6,387 nucleotides of DNA from Succinivibrionaceae bacterium UBA3769 (lineage in GTDB: Bacteria; Pseudomonadota; Gammaproteobacteria; Enterobacterales; Succinivibrionaceae): contig DFFT01000079.1 of assembly GCA_002372325.1 (NCBI GenBank), positions 1-6,387 on the forward strand. Reading direction: 5' to 3'. The position numbers and the translations under genes are program-made. A model generated the notes under the pieces. It was not told the origin of the DNA. It saw only the letters and a program-made list of their open reading frames with translations, and did no database searches. Each line of letters starts with the position of its first letter. Within the stretch, counting starts at the first letter, position 1. Below are positions 1-4,829 of this stretch, piece after piece.

Positions 1-109
1 CATGCTTAAGGAATGCCCGGATTCCCTGCGGGCGGAATGCGCGGAGATTGCAAAGGAAATTACCGGGCTTTATGAGGAAGCCCTGCGGAGCGGATCCGGG
101 AAGAAGTAA
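1..109 (+). CDS. C-terminal end of an unidentified protein (partial)
   Basis: An open frame enters from the left edge (codons from position 2) and stops at TAA 107-109, giving at least 35 residues. They are rich in Glu, Ala, Lys and Arg with two cysteines (KECPDS, AECAE) and look like a single amphipathic helix followed by a basic Gly/Ser/Lys tail (SGSGKK). The ATG at 2-4 has no visible upstream context, so this is more likely the end of a longer gene than a 35-codon gene. I do not recognise the family. It converges on the minus-strand reverse transcriptase remnant. The 129 bp between them (110-238) contain no clear terminator hairpin or further gene. Confidence 0.45.
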   Translation, partial: MLKECPDSLRAECAEIAKEITGLYEEALRSGSGKK

Positions 110-238
110 GGCCCGTTCTCCGGACGTATTCGGGAATCTTTCTCAAATCTGCCGCATTGTTTTGCCGGAAATTCCATACCATTACGGCGATGGGTTATAA
201 TTTTCAGGCAGCGGGGTGATTCCGGGGAAATCAGCGGT

Positions 239-766
239 TTATCTGGAAGGTTCGTGATCAATGGTGGCGAAAAAGGTTTTGATGTCCAGCTTGAAAAAGC
301 GCTGGTAGCTGTTCCTTTGCTTCAGCACCCGGTTTACCACGACATTGGCCAGCGGGCGGCGGGTTTCCTTCGGGAAAGCCTCTTTAAGGTATGCGGAGAT
401 GAGAGCAATGACCACCCGGTCTCTGATGGTGGGAATGCAGATCTTCCGGGGGAGCTTGTCCGGCCCCTTGGAAACAAGGTTCAGATGGTAGCTGGTAAAG
501 AGGAAGGTGTTATTTGCCGTTTTTCTCTGAATGACGGCGATTTCGTTCTTCAGGGAGGCAATGAAGGCCCGGGAGGATACAAAGTCCAGTCCCGGAGTGT
601 TCTTGTTTCTGCTGACAATTTTGGTGTAAACCGCCTTAAGGATGTTCTCCGGGGAGAACAGATTTTTCATATCGAAGCCGTTATCGGGAGATATGGCAGG
701 GGAAGATGCGGCGCCGGAAGACGGCAGAGGGGCGTTTAAAGCGGAGGAATTTTCAGAACTGGTCAT
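239..766 (-). pseudogene. Truncated reverse transcriptase (RNA-directed DNA polymerase), N-terminal half only
   Basis: Reads 175 aa from ATG 764-766. This start is preferred to the upstream in-frame ATG at 862 because AGGAG lies 10 nt before it. Residues 1-30 are a Ser/Ala/Pro-rich low-complexity leader. Conserved RT features follow: TPGLD (57-61), the RT block IPTIRDRVV (111-119), and FKLDIKTFFATIDHE (158-172), whose Asp161 is the first metal-binding aspartate of RT motif A. Two codons later the frame becomes PSR-stop. The rest of the palm, including the YxDD box, and the thumb are absent, and neither other minus frame from 70 to 250 resembles RT. The protein cannot be an active polymerase. 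The motifs fit the group II intron-like/defence-RT (UG/DRT) side of the family better than classical retron RTs such as Ec86, but the class cannot be fixed from half a domain. The break lies near 245, probably a deletion or recombination joint. Confidence 0.8.
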
Positions 767-776
767 GGCGAACGAA

Positions 777-781
777 CTCCT
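777..781 (-). promoter_or_regulatory. Ribosome binding site of the RT gene
   Basis: Plus-strand CTCCT reads AGGAG on the minus strand, 10 nt before ATG 764-766. It decides the start over the ATG at 862, which would add a hydrophobic/basic stretch unlike RT N-termini. The longer string CCAGGAG (777-783) is an exact complement of CUCCUGG in the putative leader RNA (minus 1083-1077). Confidence 0.55.
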
Positions 782-860
782 GGAAATATAAAGAAATGCG
801 CGCTCCGGCAAGCGGAAAACAGCCTTGAGACATCGTAACAGAAACCGGAGAAAGCTCAAC

Positions 861-1141
861 AAAACCGAAACGGAAGCATTTCAGATTGTTAAGGGGTTCC
901 GTTTCCTGGCAGGGCGATTATTTCTGAACAAGGAAGCCCCGGCAGCGGAAACAGAGACCCCGGGGGGAGTAAAAAGGAGAGATGCTTCTGATTCGGCTTG
1001 ACTGATGACGGGGTTTAAACGTACAAAAGTACAAGCATGTCATAGAATCGCTGACGCAATCTGATGAAACACTTCCCCAGGAGGAGAGGAAGGTTTAGGA
1101 GGAAATAGAAAGAAAAAACTTCTCCGGTTAAAAACCGAAAC
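861..1141. repeat. Pair of 11-bp direct repeats AAAACCGAAAC
   Basis: AAAACCGAAAC occurs at 861-871 and again at 1131-1141, exactly 270 bp apart. On the RT strand (GTTTCGGTTTT) the first copy lies in the closing stem and first hairpin of the candidate ncRNA, and the second overlaps the 9-bp inverted repeat nearer the RT. An exact 11-mer within 300 bp is suggestive but could be chance in this A-rich stretch. Confidence 0.4.
867..905 (-). repeat. 9-bp inverted repeat in the RT leader
   Basis: GAAACGGAA (867-875) and TTCCGTTTC (897-905) are exact reverse complements around a 21-nt loop. In RT-strand RNA they would form a hairpin about 100 nt before the RT start codon. It may be a further element of the structured leader; no U-tract follows, so it is not a typical terminator. 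Confidence 0.45.
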
Positions 1142-1147
1142 CCCGTC
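1007..1147 (-). ncRNA. Candidate structured non-coding RNA upstream of the reverse transcriptase
   Basis: Read on the minus strand, the segment starts GACGGGGTTT (1147-1138) and ends AAACCCCGTC (1016-1007), a perfect 10-bp terminal stem enclosing 121 nt. The 5' end sits 7 nt after a perfect TATAAT box, where transcription should begin. Inside are hairpins CGGUU-UUU-AACCG (1137-1125), CUUCC/GGAAG with an 11-nt loop holding CCUCCU (1092-1072), GUCA/UGAC (1055-1039) and GUAC-UUUU-GUAC (1032-1021). The stretch 1118-1079 is 36/40 pyrimidine. Pairing of the two ends, on the same strand as and about 240 nt before an RT start, resembles the a1/a2 layout of retron RNAs and the position of ncRNAs in some defence RTs. 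There is no long msd-like hairpin, so a standard retron RNA is not shown. It could also be a regulatory leader. Confidence 0.35.
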
Positions 1148-1153
1148 CCTCCC

Positions 1154-1182
1154 ATTATAGTGCATTTTCGGGGACGGAAAAA
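1154..1182 (-). promoter_or_regulatory. Candidate promoter for the RT leader/ncRNA
   Basis: Plus ATTATA at 1154-1159 reads TATAAT, a perfect -10 box, on the minus strand. The matching -35 position is only T-rich (TTTTTC at 1182-1177, 17-bp spacing), so the -35 is poor. Predicted transcription would begin near 1147, exactly at the first base of the 10-bp closing stem. A 7-bp inverted repeat, CCGTCCC/GGGACGG (1143-1149 / 1171-1177), brackets the -10 box and could be a regulator site. Confidence 0.35.
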
Positions 1183-1196
1183 AGAGAGTTTTTCGC

Positions 1197-1226
1197 CTTC
1201 CGGATATCATGGCGGATTTCCGGAAG
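1197..1226. repeat. 8-bp inverted repeat between the divergent promoters
   Basis: CTTCCGGA (1197-1204) and TCCGGAAG (1219-1226) are exact inverse copies with a 14-nt spacer, just upstream of the galE promoter candidate and behind the RT-leader promoter. The location suits an operator for either unit. There is no T-run directly after the plus-strand hairpin, so a terminator is less likely. Confidence 0.35.
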
Positions 1227-1236
1227 CCGGTTATTC

Positions 1237-1266
1237 TTGCTCAAAGCACCATTACGGAACTAAAAT
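1237..1266 (+). promoter_or_regulatory. Weak candidate promoter for galE
   Basis: TTGCTC (1237-1242), an 18-bp spacer and TAAAAT (1261-1266) give a 3/6 match at -35 and 5/6 at -10. It would leave a leader of about 130 nt before the galE start at 1403. No better pair was seen closer to the gene. Confidence 0.25.
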
Positions 1267-1286
1267 ATGGGGAGAAATGTAACAGC

Positions 1287-1331
1287 ATGCAAAAACATGG
1301 CAGCGACAAGCAGGGACAGCCATTCCGATAA
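1287..1331 (+). CDS. Possible 14-codon leader ORF before galE
   Basis: ATG 1287-1289 to TAA 1329-1331 encodes a short polar peptide beginning MQKHGSDK. GGGGAGAA (1270-1277 region) precedes it by about 10 nt, but the same ribosome site also precedes a start-stop ATGTAA at 1277-1282. The peptide shows no recognisable motif or run of a single amino acid that would indicate attenuation. It could be a real leader peptide or chance. Confidence 0.12.
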   Translation: MQKHGSDKQGQPFR

Positions 1332-1402
1332 CGCAGGCGATACCGTCTTTGCTGCTTTTTGGTGCAGTGCGCGGATCTAATCACAACAGTGGGGAATTTT
1401 TT

Positions 1403-2440
1403 GTGGAAAACAAATCTGGCAATAGCAAAAGAATACTGGTTACCGGCGGCTGCGGCTATATCGGGAGTCATACCGTTGTAGAGCTTCTTAACAGCGGCTT
1501 TGACGTTACCATTCTGGATAATCTTTGCAACAGCAAGGCCACAGTCATTGACAGAATTAAAGAAATTACCGGAAGAACGCCGGATTTTAAGGAAGCCGAT
1601 ATCCGGTATTTTGCCGCTCTGGACAAAATCATGGCGGAGGAGCAATTTGCTTCCGTTATTCATTTTGCGGGACTGAAGGCCGTGGGGGAATCCTGCGCCA
1701 AGCCCGTGGAATATTATGACAACAACGTTAACGGCAGTGTGCAGCTTATTCGGGCCATGGCAAAGAACGGTGTTAAGAACATTGTTTTCAGCTCCAGCGC
1801 CACAGTTTACGGCACTCCCTCCACCCCGAAGATCCCGGAGACCGAGCCCCTGAAGCGAGGCAACAGCCCTTATGCCCAGACCAAGGTGGACATCGAATGG
1901 ATTCTGAATGACTGGTATAACTCCGATAACAGCATTTCTGTCTGCGTGCTGCGTTACTTTAATCCGGTGGGGGCCCATAAGTCCGGTCTTATCGGCGAGG
2001 ATCCTCTGGGCATTCCCAATAATCTGATGCCGTATATTTCCCAGGTGGCCATCGGGAAGAGACCGCACCTTAACATCTGGGGCAATGACTATCCTACCAG
2101 AGACGGCACCTGCATCAGAGACTATATTCACGTGGTAGACCTGGCCCGCGGTCATCTTGCTGCGCTGTCCCATTGTCTGGATAAGCCCGGCTTCTATGCC
2201 TATAATTTGGGCACCGGACATGGCATCACCGTAAAGGAGGTGGTGGATGCCTACAGCGCCATTCTGGATCATCCGCTTCCCTTTGTTTACGGCCCGAGAA
2301 GACCGGGAGACATTGCGGAATACTATGCGGATCCCGCCAAGGCCAAGGCCGAGCTTAACTGGGAGACCGAACTGGATCTTCATGATATGGTCAGCGATGC
2401 CCAGAACTGGCAGCAGAAGAATCCTGAAGGGTACAACTGA
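1403..2440 (+). CDS. galE: UDP-glucose 4-epimerase
   Basis: 345-aa cytoplasmic NAD+-dependent enzyme of the extended short-chain dehydrogenase family, interconverting UDP-glucose and UDP-galactose. Seen: Rossmann glycine motif TGGCGYIGSH (14-23), the SSSATVYG segment with Ser132, catalytic YxxxK as Tyr157/Lys161 with the 25-residue Ser-Tyr spacing of E. coli GalE, RYFNPVGAH (184-192), and the C-terminal RRPGDIAEYYADPAKA block. Tyr307 lines up with the bulky gatekeeper Tyr299 of E. coli GalE, which favours UDP-Glc/Gal over N-acetylated sugars (inference from alignment by eye). Length matches the usual 335-345. Start: GTG 1403, preceded by GGGGA 8 nt upstream, is preferred to TTG 1349, which would add 18 non-conserved residues. 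It lies 109 bp before rmlA on the same strand, so it belongs to the sugar-nucleotide supply for surface polysaccharide. No other Leloir genes are present. Confidence 0.95.
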   Translation: MENKSGNSKRILVTGGCGYIGSHTVVELLNSGFDVTILDNLCNSKATVIDRIKEITGRTPDFKEADIRYFAALDKIMAEEQFASVIHFAGLKAVGESCAKPVEYYDNNVNGSVQLIRAMAKNGVKNIVFSSSATVYGTPSTPKIPETEPLKRGNSPYAQTKVDIEWILNDWYNSDNSISVCVLRYFNPVGAHKSGLIGEDPLGIPNNLMPYISQVAIGKRPHLNIWGNDYPTRDGTCIRDYIHVVDLARGHLAALSHCLDKPGFYAYNLGTGHGITVKEVVDAYSAILDHPLPFVYGPRRPGDIAEYYADPAKAKAELNWETELDLHDMVSDAQNWQQKNPEGYN

Positions 2441-2549
2441 TAAAAGCCCGTTTTCCGGGAGGCGGCGTTTTCCTGCCAGATGTTTTTAAAAAACATTGTC
2501 GCAGTAACGCTGCTTCTTTCATTAAAGGCAAATTTACACATAGGATAAA
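2441..2549 (+). other. galE-rmlA intergenic spacer with AT-rich palindrome
   Basis: The spacer contains ATGTTTTT-A-AAAAACAT (2480-2496), a perfect 8-bp inverted repeat with a one-base centre. It has no GC-rich stem, so it is not a good intrinsic terminator; it could be a protein-binding site or chance. A weaker CCCG/CGGG repeat follows the galE stop. No strong -35/-10 pair for rmlA was found, so rmlA may be read through from galE or use a promoter I cannot see. Confidence 0.3.
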
Positions 2550-3434
2550 ATGAAAGGTATTGTTTTAGCCGGCGGCTCCGGAACCCGGCTGTATCCCTTG
2601 ACCATGGTTACCAGCAAGCAGCTTCTTCCTGTGTACGACAAGCCCATGATTTTCTATCCTTTGTCAGTCCTGATGCTGGCGGGGATCCGGGATATTCTGA
2701 TTATTTCCACTCCGAAGGAGCTTCCCAATTTCGAGAAGCTCCTGGGAAAGGGCGACCGGTACGGCCTCAGGCTTTCCTATGCGGAGCAGCCTTCCCCTGA
2801 CGGGCTGGCTCAGGCTTTTATTATCGGGGAAAGCTTCATAAACGGGGACAGCTGCGCCCTGGTGCTGGGAGACAATATCTTTTACGGCGCCGGGCTTTCC
2901 CGGTATCTGGAGGAGGCCGGAAAGCTCAAAAGCGGAGCCACGGTGTTCGGCTATCATGTGGAGGATCCCGGCCGTTTCGGCGTTATTGAGTTCGCCAGAG
3001 ACAAGAGCGTGATCTCCATTGAGGAAAAGCCCAAAGAGCCAAAAAGCAATTATGCGGTAACCGGTCTTTATTTTTATGACAGCCGGGTATGCGAATACGC
3101 CAAAAGCCTGAAGCCCTCCGCCAGAGGGGAACTGGAGATCACGGACATCAATAAAATCTATCTCGGCAATGGCGAGCTTTCCGTAATTCCTTTGGGACGC
3201 GGTTTTGCCTGGTTTGATACCGGAACCGTGGACAGTCTTTATGCGGCACAGACTTTTGTAAAATCGGTGGAGAGTATGGCCGGCATTTCCATAGCAGTGC
3301 TGGAAGAAATAGCTTACAATAATGGCTGGATAGACCATGAGATGCTCATTGAGAGCGCCAGAATGTATGGCAAGTCAGCCTATGGCAGGCATCTTTTGGC
3401 CGTTGCTAACGACAATTTTCTGAGCTTTTCGTAA
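2550..3434 (+). CDS. rmlA: Glucose-1-phosphate thymidylyltransferase (dTDP-glucose pyrophosphorylase)
   Basis: 294 aa; first step of dTDP-L-rhamnose synthesis, joining dTTP and glucose-1-phosphate to dTDP-glucose with release of pyrophosphate. Seen: nucleotidyltransferase signature LAGGSGTRLYPLT (6-18) with Arg13, SKQLLPVYDKPM (22-33), PSPDGLAQAF (81-90), LGDNIFYG (106-113) with metal-binding Asp108, EEKP (158-161), KSNYAVTGLYFYD (165-177), and WFDTGT (221-226) with the second metal ligand Asp223. Length and motif spacing match the long enterobacterial RmlA/RfbA type. Start ATG 2550 has AGGA 5 nt upstream. It is the first gene of a four-gene rml run; rmlC follows after 26 bp. The substrate call is firm because all three partner enzymes are adjacent. 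Confidence 0.96.
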   Translation: MKGIVLAGGSGTRLYPLTMVTSKQLLPVYDKPMIFYPLSVLMLAGIRDILIISTPKELPNFEKLLGKGDRYGLRLSYAEQPSPDGLAQAFIIGESFINGDSCALVLGDNIFYGAGLSRYLEEAGKLKSGATVFGYHVEDPGRFGVIEFARDKSVISIEEKPKEPKSNYAVTGLYFYDSRVCEYAKSLKPSARGELEITDINKIYLGNGELSVIPLGRGFAWFDTGTVDSLYAAQTFVKSVESMAGISIAVLEEIAYNNGWIDHEMLIESARMYGKSAYGRHLLAVANDNFLSFS

Positions 3435-3447
3435 TTTTTGCCCTTGG

Positions 3448-3457
3448 GTTTCGAAAC
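3448..3457. repeat. Perfect 10-bp palindrome before rmlC
   Basis: GTTTCGAAAC occupies the position where the rmlC ribosome binding site would be expected, 3 nt before ATG 3461. It contains no Shine-Dalgarno-like bases, so rmlC probably depends on coupling to rmlA. Palindromes of this length are not rare; function unknown. Confidence 0.3.
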
Positions 3458-3460
3458 AGC

Positions 3461-4009
3461 ATGAATTTTATTAAAACTGCTATCGCTGGCGTTTATATTA
3501 TTGAGCCTAAGGTTTTTCCCGACGCCCGGGGCTATTTTTTTGAGAGCTATAACGAACGTGTCTTTGCTGCAAACGGGATTCCGAACCGTTTTGTGCAGGA
3601 CAATCAGTCTAAATCCTCCTACGGGGTGATAAGGGGCCTGCACTGTCAGCTGGGAGAGCATTCCCAGGCCAAGCTGGTGCGGGTTCTTTCCGGAAGGGTT
3701 CTTGATGTTGCGGTTGATATCAGAAAGGATTCTCCGACCTTCGGTCAGCATGTGGCGGCGGAGCTTTCTGCCGAAAACCAGCGCCAGATCTTTATTCCCC
3801 GGCATTTCCTGCACGGCTTCTCCGTATTGAGCGAGGAAGCTGTTTTTGCGTACAAGGTCGATAATTTCTACTGCCGGGAAGCGGAGTTCGGCATTGCCTA
3901 TAACGATCCTGATATCGGGATAGACTGGGGGATTCCGGAGGACAGGATCATTACTTCCGAGAAGGACAGAATGGCTAACAGACTGCAGGACATTCCCGAT
4001 GAAAGATAG
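3461..4009 (+). CDS. rmlC: dTDP-4-dehydrorhamnose 3,5-epimerase
   Basis: 182 aa; epimerises carbons 3 and 5 of dTDP-4-keto-6-deoxyglucose to the L-lyxo form. A single cupin (jelly-roll) domain, cytoplasmic and typically dimeric. Seen: FPDARGYFFESY (19-30), QDNQSKSSYGVIRGLHCQ (46-63) carrying the catalytic base His61, Lys71 in QAKLVRVLSG, DVAVDIRKDSPTFG (82-95), IPRHFLHGF (112-120) with His118, Tyr131 (the acid in the family) and the C-terminal SEKDR with Asp169. IPRHF replaces the more usual PRGF/PPGF, a minor change. Length matches the usual 180-185. No Shine-Dalgarno is visible upstream. The end overlaps rmlD by 11 bp, which indicates translational coupling. Confidence 0.95.
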   Translation: MNFIKTAIAGVYIIEPKVFPDARGYFFESYNERVFAANGIPNRFVQDNQSKSSYGVIRGLHCQLGEHSQAKLVRVLSGRVLDVAVDIRKDSPTFGQHVAAELSAENQRQIFIPRHFLHGFSVLSEEAVFAYKVDNFYCREAEFGIAYNDPDIGIDWGIPEDRIITSEKDRMANRLQDIPDER

Positions 4010-4829
4010 CATACTCGTTACCGGAGGGAACGGTCAGCTGGGCACCGAACTTAAAAAGCTGCTTCCCGATGCCGTGTTCACCGATGCGGCCGAGCTGGAC
4101 ATCACCGATGCCGGGGCTGTTAATGCCTTTGTCCGTGAGAATCAGATCGAGACCATTATAAACTGCGCGGCTTATACGGCAGTGGACAAAGCCGAGGACG
4201 AAGAGGATCTCGCTTACCGCATCAATGCCACGGGCCCGGAGAATCTCGCCAAAACCGGCTGCCGGCTCGTGCATATTTCCACAGATTATGTGTTTAACGG
4301 CGAAAGCTGCGTTCCCTATACTGCCTCCCATGAAACGGCGCCGCTTTCAGCCTACGGGAGAACCAAGCTTGCCGGAGAAAGGCTGGTTCTTGAGAACAAT
4401 TCCCGGGCGGTGATTATCCGCACCGCCTGGCTTTATTCCAGTCACGGCAGCAATTTTGTCAAAACCATGAGAAAGCTGGGAGAAACCCGGGACAGTGTCA
4501 ATGTGGTCAATGATCAGATCGGAACGCCCACCTTTGCCGGGGATCTGGCCGCCGCCATTCTGGCCATAATTCCCCGAATCAATGAAGAAACCGCGGGAAT
4601 CTACCATTACACCAATGAAGGCGTTTGTTCCTGGTATGACTTCGCTTATGAAATCATGGAGCTTTCCGGATATTCCTGCAGGGTGCGCCCGATTTCGTCT
4701 GCGGAATATCCCGCAAAGGCGCATCGCCCCGGCTACAGCGTGCTGGACAAGTCCCTGATCAAAAAAGTGTTTAAGATTGAAATTCCCTATTGGAAAGAGA
4801 GTTTAAAGAAGTGCCTAAGTCAGTTTTAG
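3999..4829 (+). CDS. rmlD: dTDP-4-dehydrorhamnose reductase
   Basis: 276 aa; last step of the pathway, NAD(P)H-dependent reduction of dTDP-4-keto-L-rhamnose to dTDP-L-rhamnose. Seen: Rossmann motif TGGNGQLG (8-15), NCAAYTAVDKAE (55-66), STDYVFNG (94-101) with Thr95, and catalytic YGRTK as Tyr119/Lys123, followed by TAWLYSSHGSNFVKTM and NDQIGTPT typical of the family. Between INAT and LVHISTD it is about 3-4 residues shorter than E. coli RmlD, a small loss in a helix. Length is slightly below the usual 280-300. Start ATG 3999 lies inside the rmlC end, with AGGA 8-9 nt upstream. The 3' end overlaps the rmlB start by 19 bp. Confidence 0.95.
   Translation: MKDSILVTGGNGQLGTELKKLLPDAVFTDAAELDITDAGAVNAFVRENQIETIINCAAYTAVDKAEDEEDLAYRINATGPENLAKTGCRLVHISTDYVFNGESCVPYTASHETAPLSAYGRTKLAGERLVLENNSRAVIIRTAWLYSSHGSNFVKTMRKLGETRDSVNVVNDQIGTPTFAGDLAAAILAIIPRINEETAGIYHYTNEGVCSWYDFAYEIMELSGYSCRVRPISSAEYPAKAHRPGYSVLDKSLIKKVFKIEIPYWKESLKKCLSQF

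Larger units (their letters stand above)
767..1402. other. Gene-free region between the RT remnant and galE, rich in inverted repeats
   Basis: No convincing protein gene lies here on either strand. Its left part, read on the minus strand, looks like a long structured leader or non-coding RNA for the RT: inverted repeats at 1138-1147/1007-1016, 960-965/937-942 (CCCCGG/CCGGGG) and 897-905/867-875 (9 bp), plus a TATAAT box at 1154-1159. Its right part, read on the plus strand, is the galE leader, with a weak promoter candidate at 1237-1266 and a possible 14-codon leader ORF at 1287-1331. The two divergent transcription units would start about 125 bp apart. Confidence 0.5.

Noticed and set aside
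70..261. 63-codon minus-strand ORF that might continue the RT after a frameshift
   Set aside because: Its translation has no RT motifs and is rich in Pro/Arg, as in chance frames.
254..739. 161-codon plus-strand ORF
   Set aside because: Antisense to the RT remnant; the minus strand has clear RT motifs.
239..862. Longer RT start at ATG 862
   Set aside because: The added 32 residues are not RT-like, and a good AGGAG site precedes the ATG at 766.
982..1005. Seven-codon ORF ATG...TGA (MLLIRLD) after AAAGGAG
   Set aside because: Ribosome site is only 2 nt from the ATG, and the stretch lies outside any plus-strand unit.
1097..1102. AGGAGG on the plus strand as a ribosome site
   Set aside because: No start codon follows within about 15 nt; it is better read as CCUCCU on the minus strand.
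767..1150. Group II intron RNA in front of the RT
   Set aside because: I saw no GUGYG-type 5' end or domain V-like hairpin; the sequence is also short for intron domains I-IV.
1241..2383. 380-codon minus-strand ORF
   Set aside because: Antisense to galE, which has complete catalytic motifs; low-quality composition.
2441..2500. Intrinsic terminator after galE
   Set aside because: The CCCG/CGGG stem is only 4 bp, and the ATGTTTTT palindrome is AT-only, without a GC stem followed by a T-run.
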